This document shows, one piece after another, positions 1 through 13,250 of a DNA stretch of 64,000 nucleotides; positions within the stretch are counted from its first letter, which is position 1, and the number at the start of each line of letters is the position of its first letter. The DNA lies in NCBI GenBank assembly GCA_026261815.1, contig JAMPIT010000174.1:7812001-7876000 (forward strand), given 5' to 3'. This DNA comes from Monarcha castaneiventris obscurior. Its lineage: Eukaryota > Chordata > Aves > Passeriformes > Monarchidae. The notes under the pieces are model-generated. The model was not told the DNA's origin and made no database searches. It saw nothing but the letters and a program-made list of their open reading frames with translations. The position numbers and the translations under genes are program-made.

Positions 1-1380
1 GGGGAGAAAAAGTAGGAGAACCTCCCACTGCATTCCTGTGATAATACTAAAGACATGATGCAATTATGGCCATTTGACTTACTAGAGCCTGGACTTTCTA
101 ATGCCAAATCTGATAAGAAGATGCATATAAATATCTGATAATATATGCATATAAAGAGATACGTGTATTTCACATGCTGATTTTAAGAAAAGGAAAAAAA
201 GAAGACCAAACATTCAGTGACTGGACAGTAATGATAAAGAAAATAATATTGTGGAAAGTGGTAGTGAGGTAGGTGTTATGGTCAGGGAGAGAAGACTGGC
301 TGAATAGACAGGTAGCAGACATTTTGATGCCTGCTAGTTGTGCTTAGGCAGCAAAAGGGAATAATTTGATCAGCTGTGGCAAGCTATGAAGCTGGATATA
401 ACAGAAATAGAAGTGACTGGCAGCTATATCCAAAGACAAGCACTATAGAACATGAATTGTTCAGAAAGATGGAAGCAATTGAGAAAGTGATGTTATTTGG
501 AGAAATGTGTTAAACTGTAAATAAGTAGGAAAGAATAGCAATGTAAGTGCAATCTACTTCAGTTACATCAACTGTAAGAGAAATTCTACTACACTAAGGG
601 GATCTGTTTCAGACCTCATGCATTGGATTCATGTTTGGATAGAGAATTCTTTGATTTGATAGAGACAGAAATTCTTTGTGGGGTTGTATCATCTTGGGAG
701 CATTTAACTTCCAAGTTTTGATCATTAGCCACGATAATTAAACTTTGAGATTAATGCAGTTCTATGAATAATTTAGTTAGTACAACAACTATATTAGCTG
801 AGAATAAGGATAATGTAAGAATATCATAGATTTTTATAAGTGTGTGGCAGGTGACTCACAAGGTGGGTCCCAATGACTCCTTGTGAAAGAACACTTCTGA
901 TGTTCTAACCATGGTTACATTCAGTAGGTATTTATAGTGCCTTGTCCAGAAAAAATATGGAAGCTGGGTACTATTAATGGAGGCAGGCCTAATCACTATG
1001 TGGGCAAAAAATCCTTAGAAATGTCATGACAACAAATTGCTAGTAGCTGTAGCAGAGGTAGATGACTAACTGATGAAGAGTGGATAAACTGAAACTGTAT
1101 ATGACAAGAGATAAAAATACTTCTTTACAATGAATCAGGTATGGGAGGTGGTACAGCTGGAAGGTGCATGTCAAAAGTTACATTTACCCTGTATCACCTC
1201 CTGTGGTGTCCAAAGGCCCTGGGATCTAACAATTTTTTTCTTCTCATTTTCTGTTTAAAGTATCTAAAATAACTGTGTCACAACCCACTAGAGTTTCCTG
1301 TAGTGTGTCTTTGTACCACAGGATGTGTGTTAGGAGGTCTGTGTGTCAGCTGGGGGCTGTGCCCAGCCACCACAGGAACA
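1..1380. other. Unique AT-rich noncoding DNA
   Basis: I see no gene, recognisable repeat family or RNA gene here. The stretch is AT-rich, CpG-poor and stop-rich in all frames, as expected for bird intergenic or intronic sequence. Confidence 0.6.
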
Positions 1381-1590
1381 GCAAAGGTGCTTGCAAGTGC
1401 CCGTGCCGAGGGCCACGACCCGGGTGTCAGTCGTCACACAGGCAGCTTGTCTGATGCTGTGGCCACATCCGAAATGCACTTTTCTCACATGCTAGACTTA
1501 CCACTGAAAGTGTTCATTTCGAACGCCGTCACAGAGGAGTGTTACATCTTTCTAATTTAACGTTAACTTCTCTTTGTAGAACCGGCTCTT
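1381..1590. other. CpG-enriched patch in CpG-poor DNA
   Basis: About eleven CG dinucleotides fall in roughly 210 bases, while the surrounding kilobases have very few. A short plus-strand open frame of 85 codons (1303-1560) covers most of it, preceded by an acceptor-like TTTGTACCACAG. Its product has no recognisable domain. A 10-bp palindrome TTAACGTTAA lies at 1557-1566. The patch is far too small to be a CpG island. It could be a constrained noncoding element, a decayed exon or a more recent insertion; the sequence does not decide. Confidence 0.35.
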
Positions 1591-4500
1591 CAGCCAGAAC
1601 ATATCAAGCCATGGCATACTGACCTGTACTAGATCTAATGAATTAATAAATGCAGCACAAGTACTCTGTAGGCTACAGCAGACAGACTGGAGAATAGGTG
1701 TTAATATGAATGGCATAGGCTAGACATTGCTTGAGATATGTACAGCTGACATTCCACCACAAGTTACTGATCCACACAGCGAAGCTATTTTAAACACCGT
1801 TTTGGTAAAGACAAGGAAGAGCTGAAAATAACCTTGCTTTCAATGACCATGAGTCAATTCAATTTAAATAAAATGAGAATATGAATAAAAATGTTTCTGA
1901 ACCTGGGTTTTAATGCATATTTCAGATGGACAAACTTTTCAAAAGGCTACGGAAACTACTAACAAGTTAACTAGACTGAAGAAGTTCAAACTAATTGTGG
2001 GGCAAACCTTGAACTTTTTTTGGACAAAGATGTAAATTTTCTGTATTATCTTGACAAGACAAATGAAATTCCAGGATACTTTCAGCTCTGTATCAATGAC
2101 TAACAAACTCTGTTCTATTCTATCCTCATTACCAACCTTCCCAAAAAAGCCTTGGGAAAAAAAAAGATGTGAGTAAAGACCTCAGAATTTCCAGGAAAAG
2201 AAACTAATTAGCAAAGAAAGATATATTTTGAAGGTTAGGTAGTGCATGTCTAAAAGGTATCTTGCCAAAAGTCGAGCTGTTCTAACTCTAAGACAAATTG
2301 AAACAAATAGTTGAGTCATCTTCAATGAGGTTAATAAAGAAGAAAAGCAGATATGAATAGGGGCTGGGGTTAGGACCTAATTCTTTGCCTCATTTTTCAA
2401 TGAGGAGGATGATACAGAAGAGGAGGATGATGCTGTGACAGCTTGGCATAAGGGCTGGAAATGGAAACTCCTGCCTCCAAGTCCATAGCATAGAAAACTA
2501 TCATAATGTGCTCAGGCTGGAGGAATGGACGTTCCAACCCCAAACACTGAAATAACCAACACAGTGAACTGCAAAGATGTTAGGAAAGTTTTATAAATCA
2601 AATTTATTGTTGAGATAGTGGTGAAGAGCATATGCGCTACCTAAATTTTAGGATAAAAGAGACAAAATTGAGAACTGAAAAACAGTTGGAGCAACTACTC
2701 TCCATTTAGTTTTATCTCAGCTCTTTGAATAGTTATTGAAGGAAAGAATAACTAAAGACATGGAAAGAAATACAAAGTAACACACTTTTCAGAAAGCATT
2801 TGATCCTTTGTCATATAGAAACACTTATTAGCTGGAAAATATAGAGGTTAATATGAGAATTTAAGGTGTTTATGCTACTTGTTCATGGGGAGCTGTCACT
2901 TTTTGCTTGAAAGAAAAGTCTCCAGCCATTGTGAAGATATACTGGGCACCTCAAGGATCAGCCTGGGTGTCAATCATTTAGTGTTTTCATCAGCAGCTTT
3001 GGCAAGAGTAGAGGTTTGGTAGTAAAACCCACTGATGGCAGGCACTATCAATGCAGAAGGCTACTCGGACAAATGATGAAGAAGATAAAACGTGTATGTT
3101 GATCATCCCTTGGAGGATCATGAGACACCAGTGAAGTGAACCAATGGAAAAGAGTTTTAGCAGTACTAGGGAGAGTTTTTAAAGCATAATGTAAGCACTA
3201 GACCCATCTGGTGCTGGTGGTTTCTAAGCTTTAGAAGAGTGATGTTCACAATGACCAGTTAATCAGAGCAAGGTTATTTTAGGATGTAATGTGGTATTTT
3301 AGGAAAGGTATTGCATGAAGCTGTAACTGCCCATGATAAGGGAACTAGATAGGAGGATTTAGTAGCTCTTTTCCTGGCCTATGTTCCTATGAGGAGGCTG
3401 AGAGATAAATATCTTTGAAATTAGTAAAGAATGAAATCTAGGGGAAAGAGCAGCCAAAGAATTAGGAGCTTGATGGAACTGCAAAACAAAACTAGTGTTC
3501 TTTAAATCAAACTTTAATGAAAATCTAGCAGAATAAATGGGGGTAAGAAGCAAGGAAGCAGCCCACTGCTGGGGTCTCTCACTATGGCCTTTATACAAAT
3601 TTGTCATTCCTCTCTTTTATTAAAGGTTTTAAAATGTGATGAAGAAAGAAAGAAGAGATGAGTAAAATGATTTTCTTCTTCTGCCAGTCCTCATCCAAGC
3701 TGACCTGACTTCCCTGACAGACACCAGGTATCTACAACAGCCTGGTTTTAGACTTGGGCAGTGCATGCCTCCAACTTGTTTCTGGAACTACTGCAGTTGC
3801 AAGAAAATCTAAACATGCTAGCAAGAGATGAAGTCTGGGACTACACCAGCCATTGTTTTCAGGATAAAAATGGCAAAATTGTGCAGGCTATCAAAATAGA
3901 AACAGAATGAAGAAGCAAAATATATTAATCTAAAAAGAAAATTTCTACATCTAAGCCTATAGTGGTGTCTGTAATAAATACCAGGTTTAATCTTTTGTTC
4001 CTGAAAACTAACAACTTCACAGCCAGTAAGCACTCATTTGCAAAAAAGGAGGTGAAAACCTTTAAAAAGCCATGGTAGTGTTGCCTAGAAAACAGATCTG
4101 CATGCCTTACAGTAAACTGAAGAATTTTATGATTACTCTGTATAAACACAAGGGAATGGGTCCCAGAGTGGGGAAAGAGCTATTTAACTGAAAGGGCAGT
4201 CTTGGCATCTGAACAAATGGATATAAACCATCCAGGAATACATTTAGGCTGTAAAGAAGAAGGCAGTTTTGAATTTTCAGGGGATAGGTTCTGGCTCAAA
4301 CTCAGTAGCTGTGGCCATGCCAAAAAATTTGAAGTGTATGCTGTAAATAGTTATTAAAGATGGAGTTTGGTCAGTGTATTAAAAAATTATTAGGATGTGT
4401 TTCTCTGTGACGCTATATTCACCTACTCTGGGCCTTTGAGATAACTGCAAGAACTCAGAGGTCTTACATCAAGTATCTTCAGACACCAGAAACCCAGGAT

Positions 4501-7500
4501 CATCACTTTTCTCACCATATGAGCTTTGCAGTACCTGCAGAGCTGGACACAGACAGTGCAAACAGCACTCAACTGAGCCTCAGAGCAGGAGCAGCACTGA
4601 AGTCAAGCTCCAGCTTGAGCTTGAGCATTACAGGCATTTTGCTGAAAAGCTTCAGATTTATTTTCCTTTGACCATGAATTTAGCAAATCTCTCTACCTGG
4701 CTAAACCCTGCCCTGTTCCGTGTTCAGCAAAGCCCCTTGCTGACTTCTCTCCTGTGGTTACACTCTGTGAAACCAGTTCAGCTTGCACTGCATAACCATG
4801 GAGTTTACAACCAGCAAGGCTTCCTGACACTGCTACCAAACTCCATCCACACCACTGCAGCCCTGGACTGCAGGGGGTTGTCTGCATGTCACCTCGTGTG
4901 TGCCATGTGCCACTAACAACAGTTGCTTATTAGTAATGTATTAATTAATCAGCCCCCACAAACTGCTGCTTCAGAGAAACATCTGCTATGACATCCTGGT
5001 TGTGTTCACAGTTTCATTTACATGACCACTTGAGGGTGTTTGACAGCCATAATTAGAAATTATTGGAAAATGGAGTAACTCACCCATCCAGTACATGAGA
5101 TAGTATAGGTCAGCACTCAGCATCTGAGACAGGGAATTCAAAACTGCCACCAAGAATTCAACCAATTGTTGTCTGACCTCCACTTTGTTGTCATGCCATG
5201 AAAGGAACACAAACGATAAAACCACTTGCAAGAGGAAATGAAATAAAAGAAGGTGAGGGTGGGGAGTGCACTTTTTTTAAAGATGCAGAGCCTCTTCTCC
5301 CTCTGTATGGCTGCCCTTGGGGCGCTGGTGCAGAACGCTGACTCAGCACACTGGGTGGCAGGTGGGGAGCAGTGCAACACCTGCAGTACAAACAGCTGCC
5401 AGGCAGATGCTCCAGGTCATTGTCCAGCAGGAGAAATCCCTCCTGCAGAAGGTGATTGAAAGATTCAAGAAATTGCTTGGCAGTGGATAAGATCATTAGC
5501 CACTGGTGAAATTTTTCCACTGTAAGCTGAGATGCAGGTTCATGGCCTCTATGGCATTCTCTGCCAACGAATGACTATGATTCCCAGAATATAATGCACC
5601 ACAATAAGGAAATATGATTAGTGTCAAAATGAGAAGTGTTTTAAGACCAACAATTTATAGGCATTCAACCCCCATCTGTGGGCATGACAGTCACATCCTG
5701 TGCCCTCACTTGGAGCTTTGTGTTCCCATGTACTTTAGTGGAGAAAGTGACTTTTCAGAAGGAGTGACTGAAGTCAAGTAGAAAGACAGTAAGAACAGTA
5801 AGATGGACAAATAAATATTCTGTCATGAAGAAAGACAAAAAGAAGCAATCGAGTGCATGGGGGGAGAAGGGGGAAAGCTCTTGCCTCTCTTGTCTTTTGT
5901 AAAGCATTAATGTTCTGCTAAAAATCACCCTACAGTTGAGTCAATGCCACGCTTTCCTAGGCATGCAGGAACTGTACTTACCTTTTTTGAGACAGAGGGC
6001 AGAAGACTATCAGGACAAATGATCCAAGTATTAAATCTGCTCAGGATTTGCCAGTTCCTCCCAGGGCTGGGAAAGCTTCCATGTACTCTACGAGAAGACT
6101 CCATCTAGTTCTATATGGGAAGATCTACCTCCAGACTGGTTTCATTCCCCTTTTTAAAATCAGCACCTTCCCAGAGCTAGCCTCCACCCAGCTCCCCATC
6201 TCCTCTGAATGAGGGGACCCATCCTTGGACCTCAGACCGATTTGTGAGATAGGAAGAAAGTGGGTCAGGGTTTGAAGCACCTTTATTCTGCAGGCGAGGG
6301 GGAGTGGGCAATGGAAAGCTAAAGGCTAAGGGGAGGGCCTGAATGTGAGGAGAAGACAGGGAGCTGGAAGGCAGCAATATGGGGCAGTCTCCCCTGAAGA
6401 AAAAGGTGGAAGTGGAAGGAGGCAGCCTTGTTATTGAGTTGGAATGCTAAGATTTAACTAAAGTAATTACAATCATTTAAATCTGATTTCCCAAGCAGTG
6501 CTAGCCGATATTGCAAATGGGCTGGCAGAGAGGCTAGACAAGTTCTGAACAGATGATAAAGGCATCGACTTTTGTATAGTTCCTTTCAGTGCCCCTGAAG
6601 CACCCACATACATCTTTATGCCTGCACAGCTTGTCATGTGCTATTCTTCACTTATCTCTGCTATAGCTCTTCCTGATCCCTTAGCAGCTTTCCTTGGAAG
6701 AAAAGAGAAATGGACAATAGGCCCTGAGACCGCTCGGCTGCATTGCTTCTTCATTCAAGTTGACATTTGACAGCAGGACTTTGCTGCCTTTCAGGAGCTG
6801 ATGTCTTAGAGAAGCTAATGGCAGCAGAGGTATCAGGGGCTTTGCCTCCCCCACTGAGCATCTGAGCCCTGTGTGGTGGGAGAGCCCTGGGGACTGAGAC
6901 TGGTAACACTGGAAATGTTTTTGTCTTTGGTCTTCTTCCTGTTAGATGGAGGTCTACTCTTACGTAGGGCCAAGCCTATGAGATTGCTGAGCCTTCTAAA
7001 CTCATTTCTTTTGACATGGCATACTTGGTAAATTTTGAAATATTTGAAAATATTCTACATGAATTTTTTGAATATCTTATTATAGCTCTATATTGGCAAG
7101 CACATCTCATATTTCCTATCAAGTCTGTCTGATCAGTAATGTGTCCTGTTTTGTTCAGTACAACCGCAACTGTCCTTTGGTAAACCTGATACTCCTACCA
7201 GCTCCTAACTGGAAGGGTTAACTCTGGAATTTCAATTCTACAGAAGTATATTTCTGTACCTGTATTTTTTTGACTCTTGTCGATTAACCCCAAGATTTGC
7301 ACTATACAGCAAAGTTTACCAGTACAATAGTCAGCAAATCCTGGTGTGCATGCACATGCAATTTCAAGTCCTGACTAGGTTTATGATATCCATATGTAAC
7401 ACCTTTTTGAACATTTTGGAAGTTCAGGACGTACAATTCTAGTGCTGCAATGCCTCTGAGGTAAAGTAATTCTTAGTACTTCCAACACAGCGAACAACCA

Positions 7501-10500
7501 CAGCAAACAACTGTGCTGATTTTCAGCACTGATGCCCAGAAGCCATAGAAAGTAGGTCTCCCTCCATTTAAAACTTCTAGTATATGCCTATTATATACCA
7601 CTGCTGGTGATTTCTGCCTTAGAAATTATGATGTATGGTCAGCCATTGAAAGGACTGGAACAACATAAGGCAAAGCACCAATGCAAGGCAAAGGGAAAAA
7701 TCTGACAAGGTCACAAAACCCACTGAGACTGACAAGGGCTGTCAGAAAAGCTGTGTGGGTACTTGCAAAGTTGTGTATGAAGCTTGAGGGCTTGCTAGGT
7801 GACCTGTGAAACCCCTCAAGGGCATGCTGCCCACTGGCTTATTTAGAAGAATGAACTGGGCGATGTGTTGTTTCCAAAGGGAGTAAGAGGATTCTAACCC
7901 AACGGGATCCAGGGATGGGGCCAGAGGAAAGAAGAGTTTAACTGGGATTTCAATAACTGTGTCTTCTTTCAAAAATGTTCATAGGTTCTGGAGCTCCATG
8001 TCCTTTTCTATAAATAAATAATAGCTGAAAACGTGCATAATAAAATTGTTTCCTGAAGCAATTGCTTTAGTTTCACTCTGGTAGGCATCAGAAAAAAAAA
8101 TTCCACAAGCAACTCAAAATGTTACTGAATGCATCAGGCAGCAAGTGCTTCTATCACTACATTGCCAGGAATTGAAAGACAGCATAAAAGGTATTAGAGC
8201 ATTTAAAAAATTGTACAGAAAATATAACATCTGCCTTGTAAACCATCCAGTATCTTGTCATCCAAATTACTCAGTTTTTGAAAATAAATGTCTAGATGAG
8301 ACATAAGCCTCAAGAACTCATCCCATCAGAATCACCACTGGCTACAGTAATTTAGCAATCTTTAATGCATCATTCCTAGCTCTACTACCTCTATTACTCA
8401 TGACACCCATGAATTCATTTCTCAGTCTCACAGGTCGATTTGCATTGGAAAGTGGTACTAAAAAGTGACAGGGTTGAAAGCTTGAGACCTATCCCCAACA
8501 AGTGTATTGGAAGTATACCAAATTTACTTCAGAGTTCATGAAAATTTCTATGAAAATCTTTAGTTTGGGGAGGCACATTCTTAAATCTGCTGACAAACAC
8601 CCTAACCATGATGATGAAGACATGGACATAAGGAAAACAGGTTCTCTAATTCTCTCCAAAATTCCAAGTTCAAAGTATGAAGGAAAGGAGAGAATGGAAT
8701 TCTTAGTTCAGCTGAAACACAGGGACTCCAGAAATACAAAGGGAAGTGCACAAGATGCCATGAAATTCCGGAGACATCAAATACAGGGACTGTAAAATCA
8801 AACTTCCTTAAAACTTGTACAGCAGCAGTCATTCTGTATGGACTCTGTATATTTGGTATTGAAAACAAAATACCATGTCACAATTTCCGTCTCATTAAGC
8901 CCAAGAGAAACATAAAAGTTGCTGAGACAACCTGTAATTTGTGCAGAACCCTGTGAAGATGGGACGCTACAGCTTTTCAGCAGCCTGGGACCAGAGAAAT
9001 GGACATCCAACAGTGTCAAATAAAAGTACCCTCAGCTGCTGGTATACTCTATATATTCTGCTGGTATATTCTGTAAATTCTAAACTGAAAAAATGCGTAA
9101 GAGCTACCTCACTGACAAGAAAAGTTATACTGACTTTGCCCAGTGGTAAACTGGACAATGAGAACAAAGCTTTTTTTTGGATTCATAGCTAGAATCATTT
9201 TTGTTTAGCAAGAAAGTGCTATGTTGAATTGTACTAATAGTGCAGCCATAGGAACTAGGTAACAAGGTGCTGCTGTAAATTTGGTGGAAGTAATTTGTGT
9301 ATTCAAGAATGATGTTTTCATGTAACTTCTGTGCTCCCAAAACTGAATGCATGAATTACTTAAAAGGCACAGTTAAGGACTGGTTCTTTGGAGCTTTGTC
9401 TTGTGTGCCTGTGGGACTCCTGTGATGTCCCTGTACCAGCTTGGGGGTACCTTGCTTCTGCCTAGCAGGGCTATGATAGGCAGGGCAAATATCCTCGTCT
9501 CACCAGTTCAAATAAAAAAGTCTTTCTGCTTAAGCAAACAATTATTTCTGTAATAAAATCCTTGTGGCCAGTCAGAAAAAACCTTCAGAAATGTAATTAC
9601 TCTGATTGAATACAACTGACCTGATCTGACAGTGAGCAGACTTTCAGTTAGATCCTGTGCAAAGCCATACTTGCAGCCTTGTGCAGAAAGACACAATAAT
9701 GGCCTCACTTTCTTGGATTTCAGCTTCTCTCAATACAGATATGTAGCCCCAACATCCTTTGCCAGCTAGGGCTGCCAGCTATAATGCCTTCCCTCTTACC
9801 AGGTCAAAGTACCTCTCATTTTTGGTAGTACTGAGTGAAACATTTCATCTGAAACTTTTTTTGCCAATAAAGAGTGCAGCAGGTCAGTGGAAACATTTCA
9901 AACATTCAGGTTGATCATTGTGAACTCTACTGACTGAACACAGCCCAAAAGCATTTCTGAGAAAAACTGCAAGTGCTCTGTTTTTATTGAGAATCCTTCA
10001 AAAATAAAGTGCATTTTCATCAGAGGTAGAAAAGATGTTATTTGAGGTTTATTGGCAATTGATTTTTCTTGCCATGTTTGCCACCATTCTTTTTTATCAA
10101 ATTCCTATATACTTTTAAAATTATTCTCACCACTTTTGCTTAACTTGCTGACCATTCCTGGTCACTTGGTTATCCATACAAGGGTTTGTAATTCTGTAAT
10201 ATAGCCCACATCTTCTTGTTCTGTGCATATTGGCTGATGCAAGGTCTGACTACTTTGTTTTCATATTGACAAGACATATGGTAATTTTTCCTGTGATTTC
10301 CCTGCACTCTTGCATCTTATCCATCAGCATGTCTTTCAACCTCTTATATTTGTTTTATTGATTACAGGTTTCTTCTTCACCTCCTATCACACCTTTGGCG
10401 TCTTCTTAATCTTGATTAGGAAACTAATTAGATTAAGGTTATCACTGCTCAGACAGTTATTACATCACCTACCATCTGTTGCTCAGGATATTTTTTCTCT

Positions 10501-12039
10501 CTGCCAACCCTCTTTCTACACAGCACACAATGGGTGGGGTTTATACATTGTCTGCAACACAACAGACAGATTGTATTCAAGATTCAACATTTACCTACAT
10601 ATTTGTCTGAAAAGGGGAAGTGAAAAAGGCCTCTCTCTTGGAGATGGGTGCCAGTATTAAATATTTTTGGGTACCCGTGTCTTATCTGTGATGGCGAGGA
10701 CACCCAAGCAGCCGCCAGTGTGAATGAATGCCTGCTGAAGACTGAGTTAACCTGTCTCATGGATGAAACCCAGTCAAAACACCGCAATTCAAACTCAACC
10801 AGTCAGGATCCTCTCATGTCCCCTCCAGTAGAGGAGTGCCACTGTAATGTGCCCTTATACTGAATGAGGCAGGGGCATTGGCTGGCTTCAGCTTCCATGG
10901 CTTCCAGAGTTCCCACAGAGGGACAACCATCCCCTCAAAGGAGCTGAATGGGGACATAGAAACGAACAGTTTACCACAGTTTTGGTGTGGACCCAAGATG
11001 TAAGAGATTTAAAAGGGGCTATAGTAAACATATCTAGAGTACAGGAGGGTGGGATAAGAGGTGGCATAGGATGGTCTTCCCAGCTTTAGGAAGTGCTCCT
11101 GAGCTCTCATTTCTTTCTTCTCAGTTGTCCAGTCTGCTCCTTGATTTTTCTGTTCAAATATTTCCCCTGATTTCCCTGCAAGGATTTTCCCCACTTCTCA
11201 GTTCATCATTTCCACATGCTTTCTGCAGATATTTCTCCATCTTCTCCTGCCTGTTTTCTTCCTCCTTGACCATGTCAGCAACATTTGCAGGCTGATTGCT
11301 CCTTGTCAGTCACTCAGACACATTCCTGCTTTCCCTTTCTAGTGAGCTGCTGATGCATATTTTTTCTCGTATCTTTCCATTGGGACCTGGCTTTAGTTGG
11401 CTTTATTTGGGGTTTGCAGGGCTTTAACTATATCTGAATGCTTTACGTGTCTACACACATGGGGCCCAGACTACTCTAACTATCCCTAGTCTCTATTATT
11501 CAGGCATCAAAATCCCCACAAACCAGTAACAAATATAAGTGCTAAACACTTCTCTGACAGTTTGCTTTAAGATTGCATTTTTTTTTGTTTCAAATTATTA
11601 CTGCACAAGAGGCACCTCACTGCCTTGCTCACCTTGATGGCAAAAAGGGGTCCCACGAGGACATCCCTCTTCCAGTGCCAGTAGGCAGGAGCATTATGTT
11701 GTCACAGCTCTGTCACTTCCAATAATGCATTCAGCCTCTACAGAACAACAGCCCTTTGCTGATATGAAAGTTCTTTGTAACAGACTCTGTAACACTTGGA
11801 GATAAGGTCTGTAAGCTTCCATTTGAATAAATGCCACTCTGATGATGTGTTTTAAAGAAAAAGAATTTCTTTTGACAGCAAATGAGTATATATTATTTAC
11901 TTGCCTACTGCTGTTTGACTGTTTTAGCTCCTTTGAAAGTCTGCTGGAATGGGTAATCCAAATATCTTTACTGATCTGGTTCTCCACATATCTGTGTGTG
12001 GACAGCCAAGAAAGGGAGTGTAATTGAAAAGCTCAAAAG
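1591..12039. other. Unique noncoding DNA, no gene seen
   Basis: Only short chance open frames (about 60-116 codons) occur, commonly overlapping on opposite strands, and none resembles a known protein. I see no LTR, CR1 tail or RNA gene. Local curiosities are a TTGAGC-type short duplication near 4611-4627, an imperfect CTGGTATA-containing repeat near 9037-9077, and a pyrimidine-rich run around 11100-11270. Confidence 0.5.
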
Positions 12040-13250
12040 AACATAACAAGGTGCACTAGGTCATCAGTTTCTTCTTGTACCATTATTCTCATTCCTGTAT
12101 CCCCACACCCTGTCCCCAGTGCTGGGCAGCAGCACTTCCCTGGGGCATTCTGCCAGTCCCACGTGATCTGCAGATCAGTGCGGGTATCTTTATACTTAGG
12201 GACATTTCATGATTTTTTTCTTCCTCAATTAATTCTCCCAGCTGATTCTTGTAAACTTCCAGTGTCCATAATGTTCTGAGGTAATGAGTTCCACAGCTTA
12301 GTTATCCATCAGATGACAGGAAAAATAAAAAAAAGACAATTATTAAAAATTTTCACCTTCTAGCTTCTTTTTGGTTCCTAATTCCTGCATTGGAAATTAC
12401 AGTGGACAATATTCCTATCCATGTACCTCCCACTTTTATCCAGACCCTGTATCTGGTATGTCTTGGCTCTGTGAGGATGAAGAGTCCTGCCCTCCTCAGT
12501 CTGTCCTGGTATGGTAGAGATTTGCTGCCTCTGCTCATGCCTGCTCCCCCTGTCTGAGCATTTTGCAGATCTACTCTACTGAACCATAATTTCTGCTTCT
12601 AAAATCCATGCTGACTATCCCCAGTATGTATGTCATGGTTTCCAAGTGGCCACTAATTCAACATTTCTATCACTTTGCTGTTACAGCCACCAACTTCCTG
12701 TTCTGCAGTAACTTTTTTCTCCTCTAAACTCTTTGAAAACTGATATAAAATTAACTATTTCCCAGCTTCTGGTACCAAAGAAATTTTAAACAAGAGGTTA
12801 GGCAGTGCTGCTGAAATGTTGAATACTTAATCCTAAAGTTCCTTTAAAACTCTGTTACTGATGATCCTTCTGATATGTTATCATGCATTTAGCCTATTTT
12901 TCCCACGAACTTTGCTATCTCCATTTCAGTTTGAAAAAGAGCATCTGATAAATCTCGGGGAAAAAAGGCTTCCAGTGTGGGAACCTCCCCAAACTCCTCC
13001 AAAGTAACTGTGTGTACGGAAGATTTATTTTAGATTCTTTTCTTAGAATATCTCTGACTTTTCTGAGACTTTAATCAGACACTTCTCAGAGACTTTATTC
13101 TTTGATCATCTTCCTGGACGTCTGGTAGATTTCCTCCTTCTGATGTTTTTTGCAAAAGGATTAGTAGTTTTTATGCCTTTTACAAGATGTTTCTCAAATG
13201 CATTTTGCTCGTTTTTTGTTTTGGGTTTTTTTTTTTTTGTTCTCCCTCAT
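12040..13250 (-). mobile_element. Ancient CR1-like LINE relic
   Basis: Read on the plus strand, phrases around 12270-12310 (a version of GGTAATGAGTTCCACAG), 12455-12540 (the 'cctcagtctgtcc' section) and 12600-12660 follow, in the same order, the antisense of old amniote CR1 3' ends known from turtles and crocodilians. This points to a heavily diverged minus-strand copy. Sequence from about 12780 onward (GGCAGTGCTGCTGAAATG) fits further into the same element less clearly. No reading frame survives. The 5' and 3' limits are approximate, and the assignment rests on remembered consensus wording, not an alignment. A T13 homopolymer lies at 13226-13238 near the far end. Confidence 0.45.
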
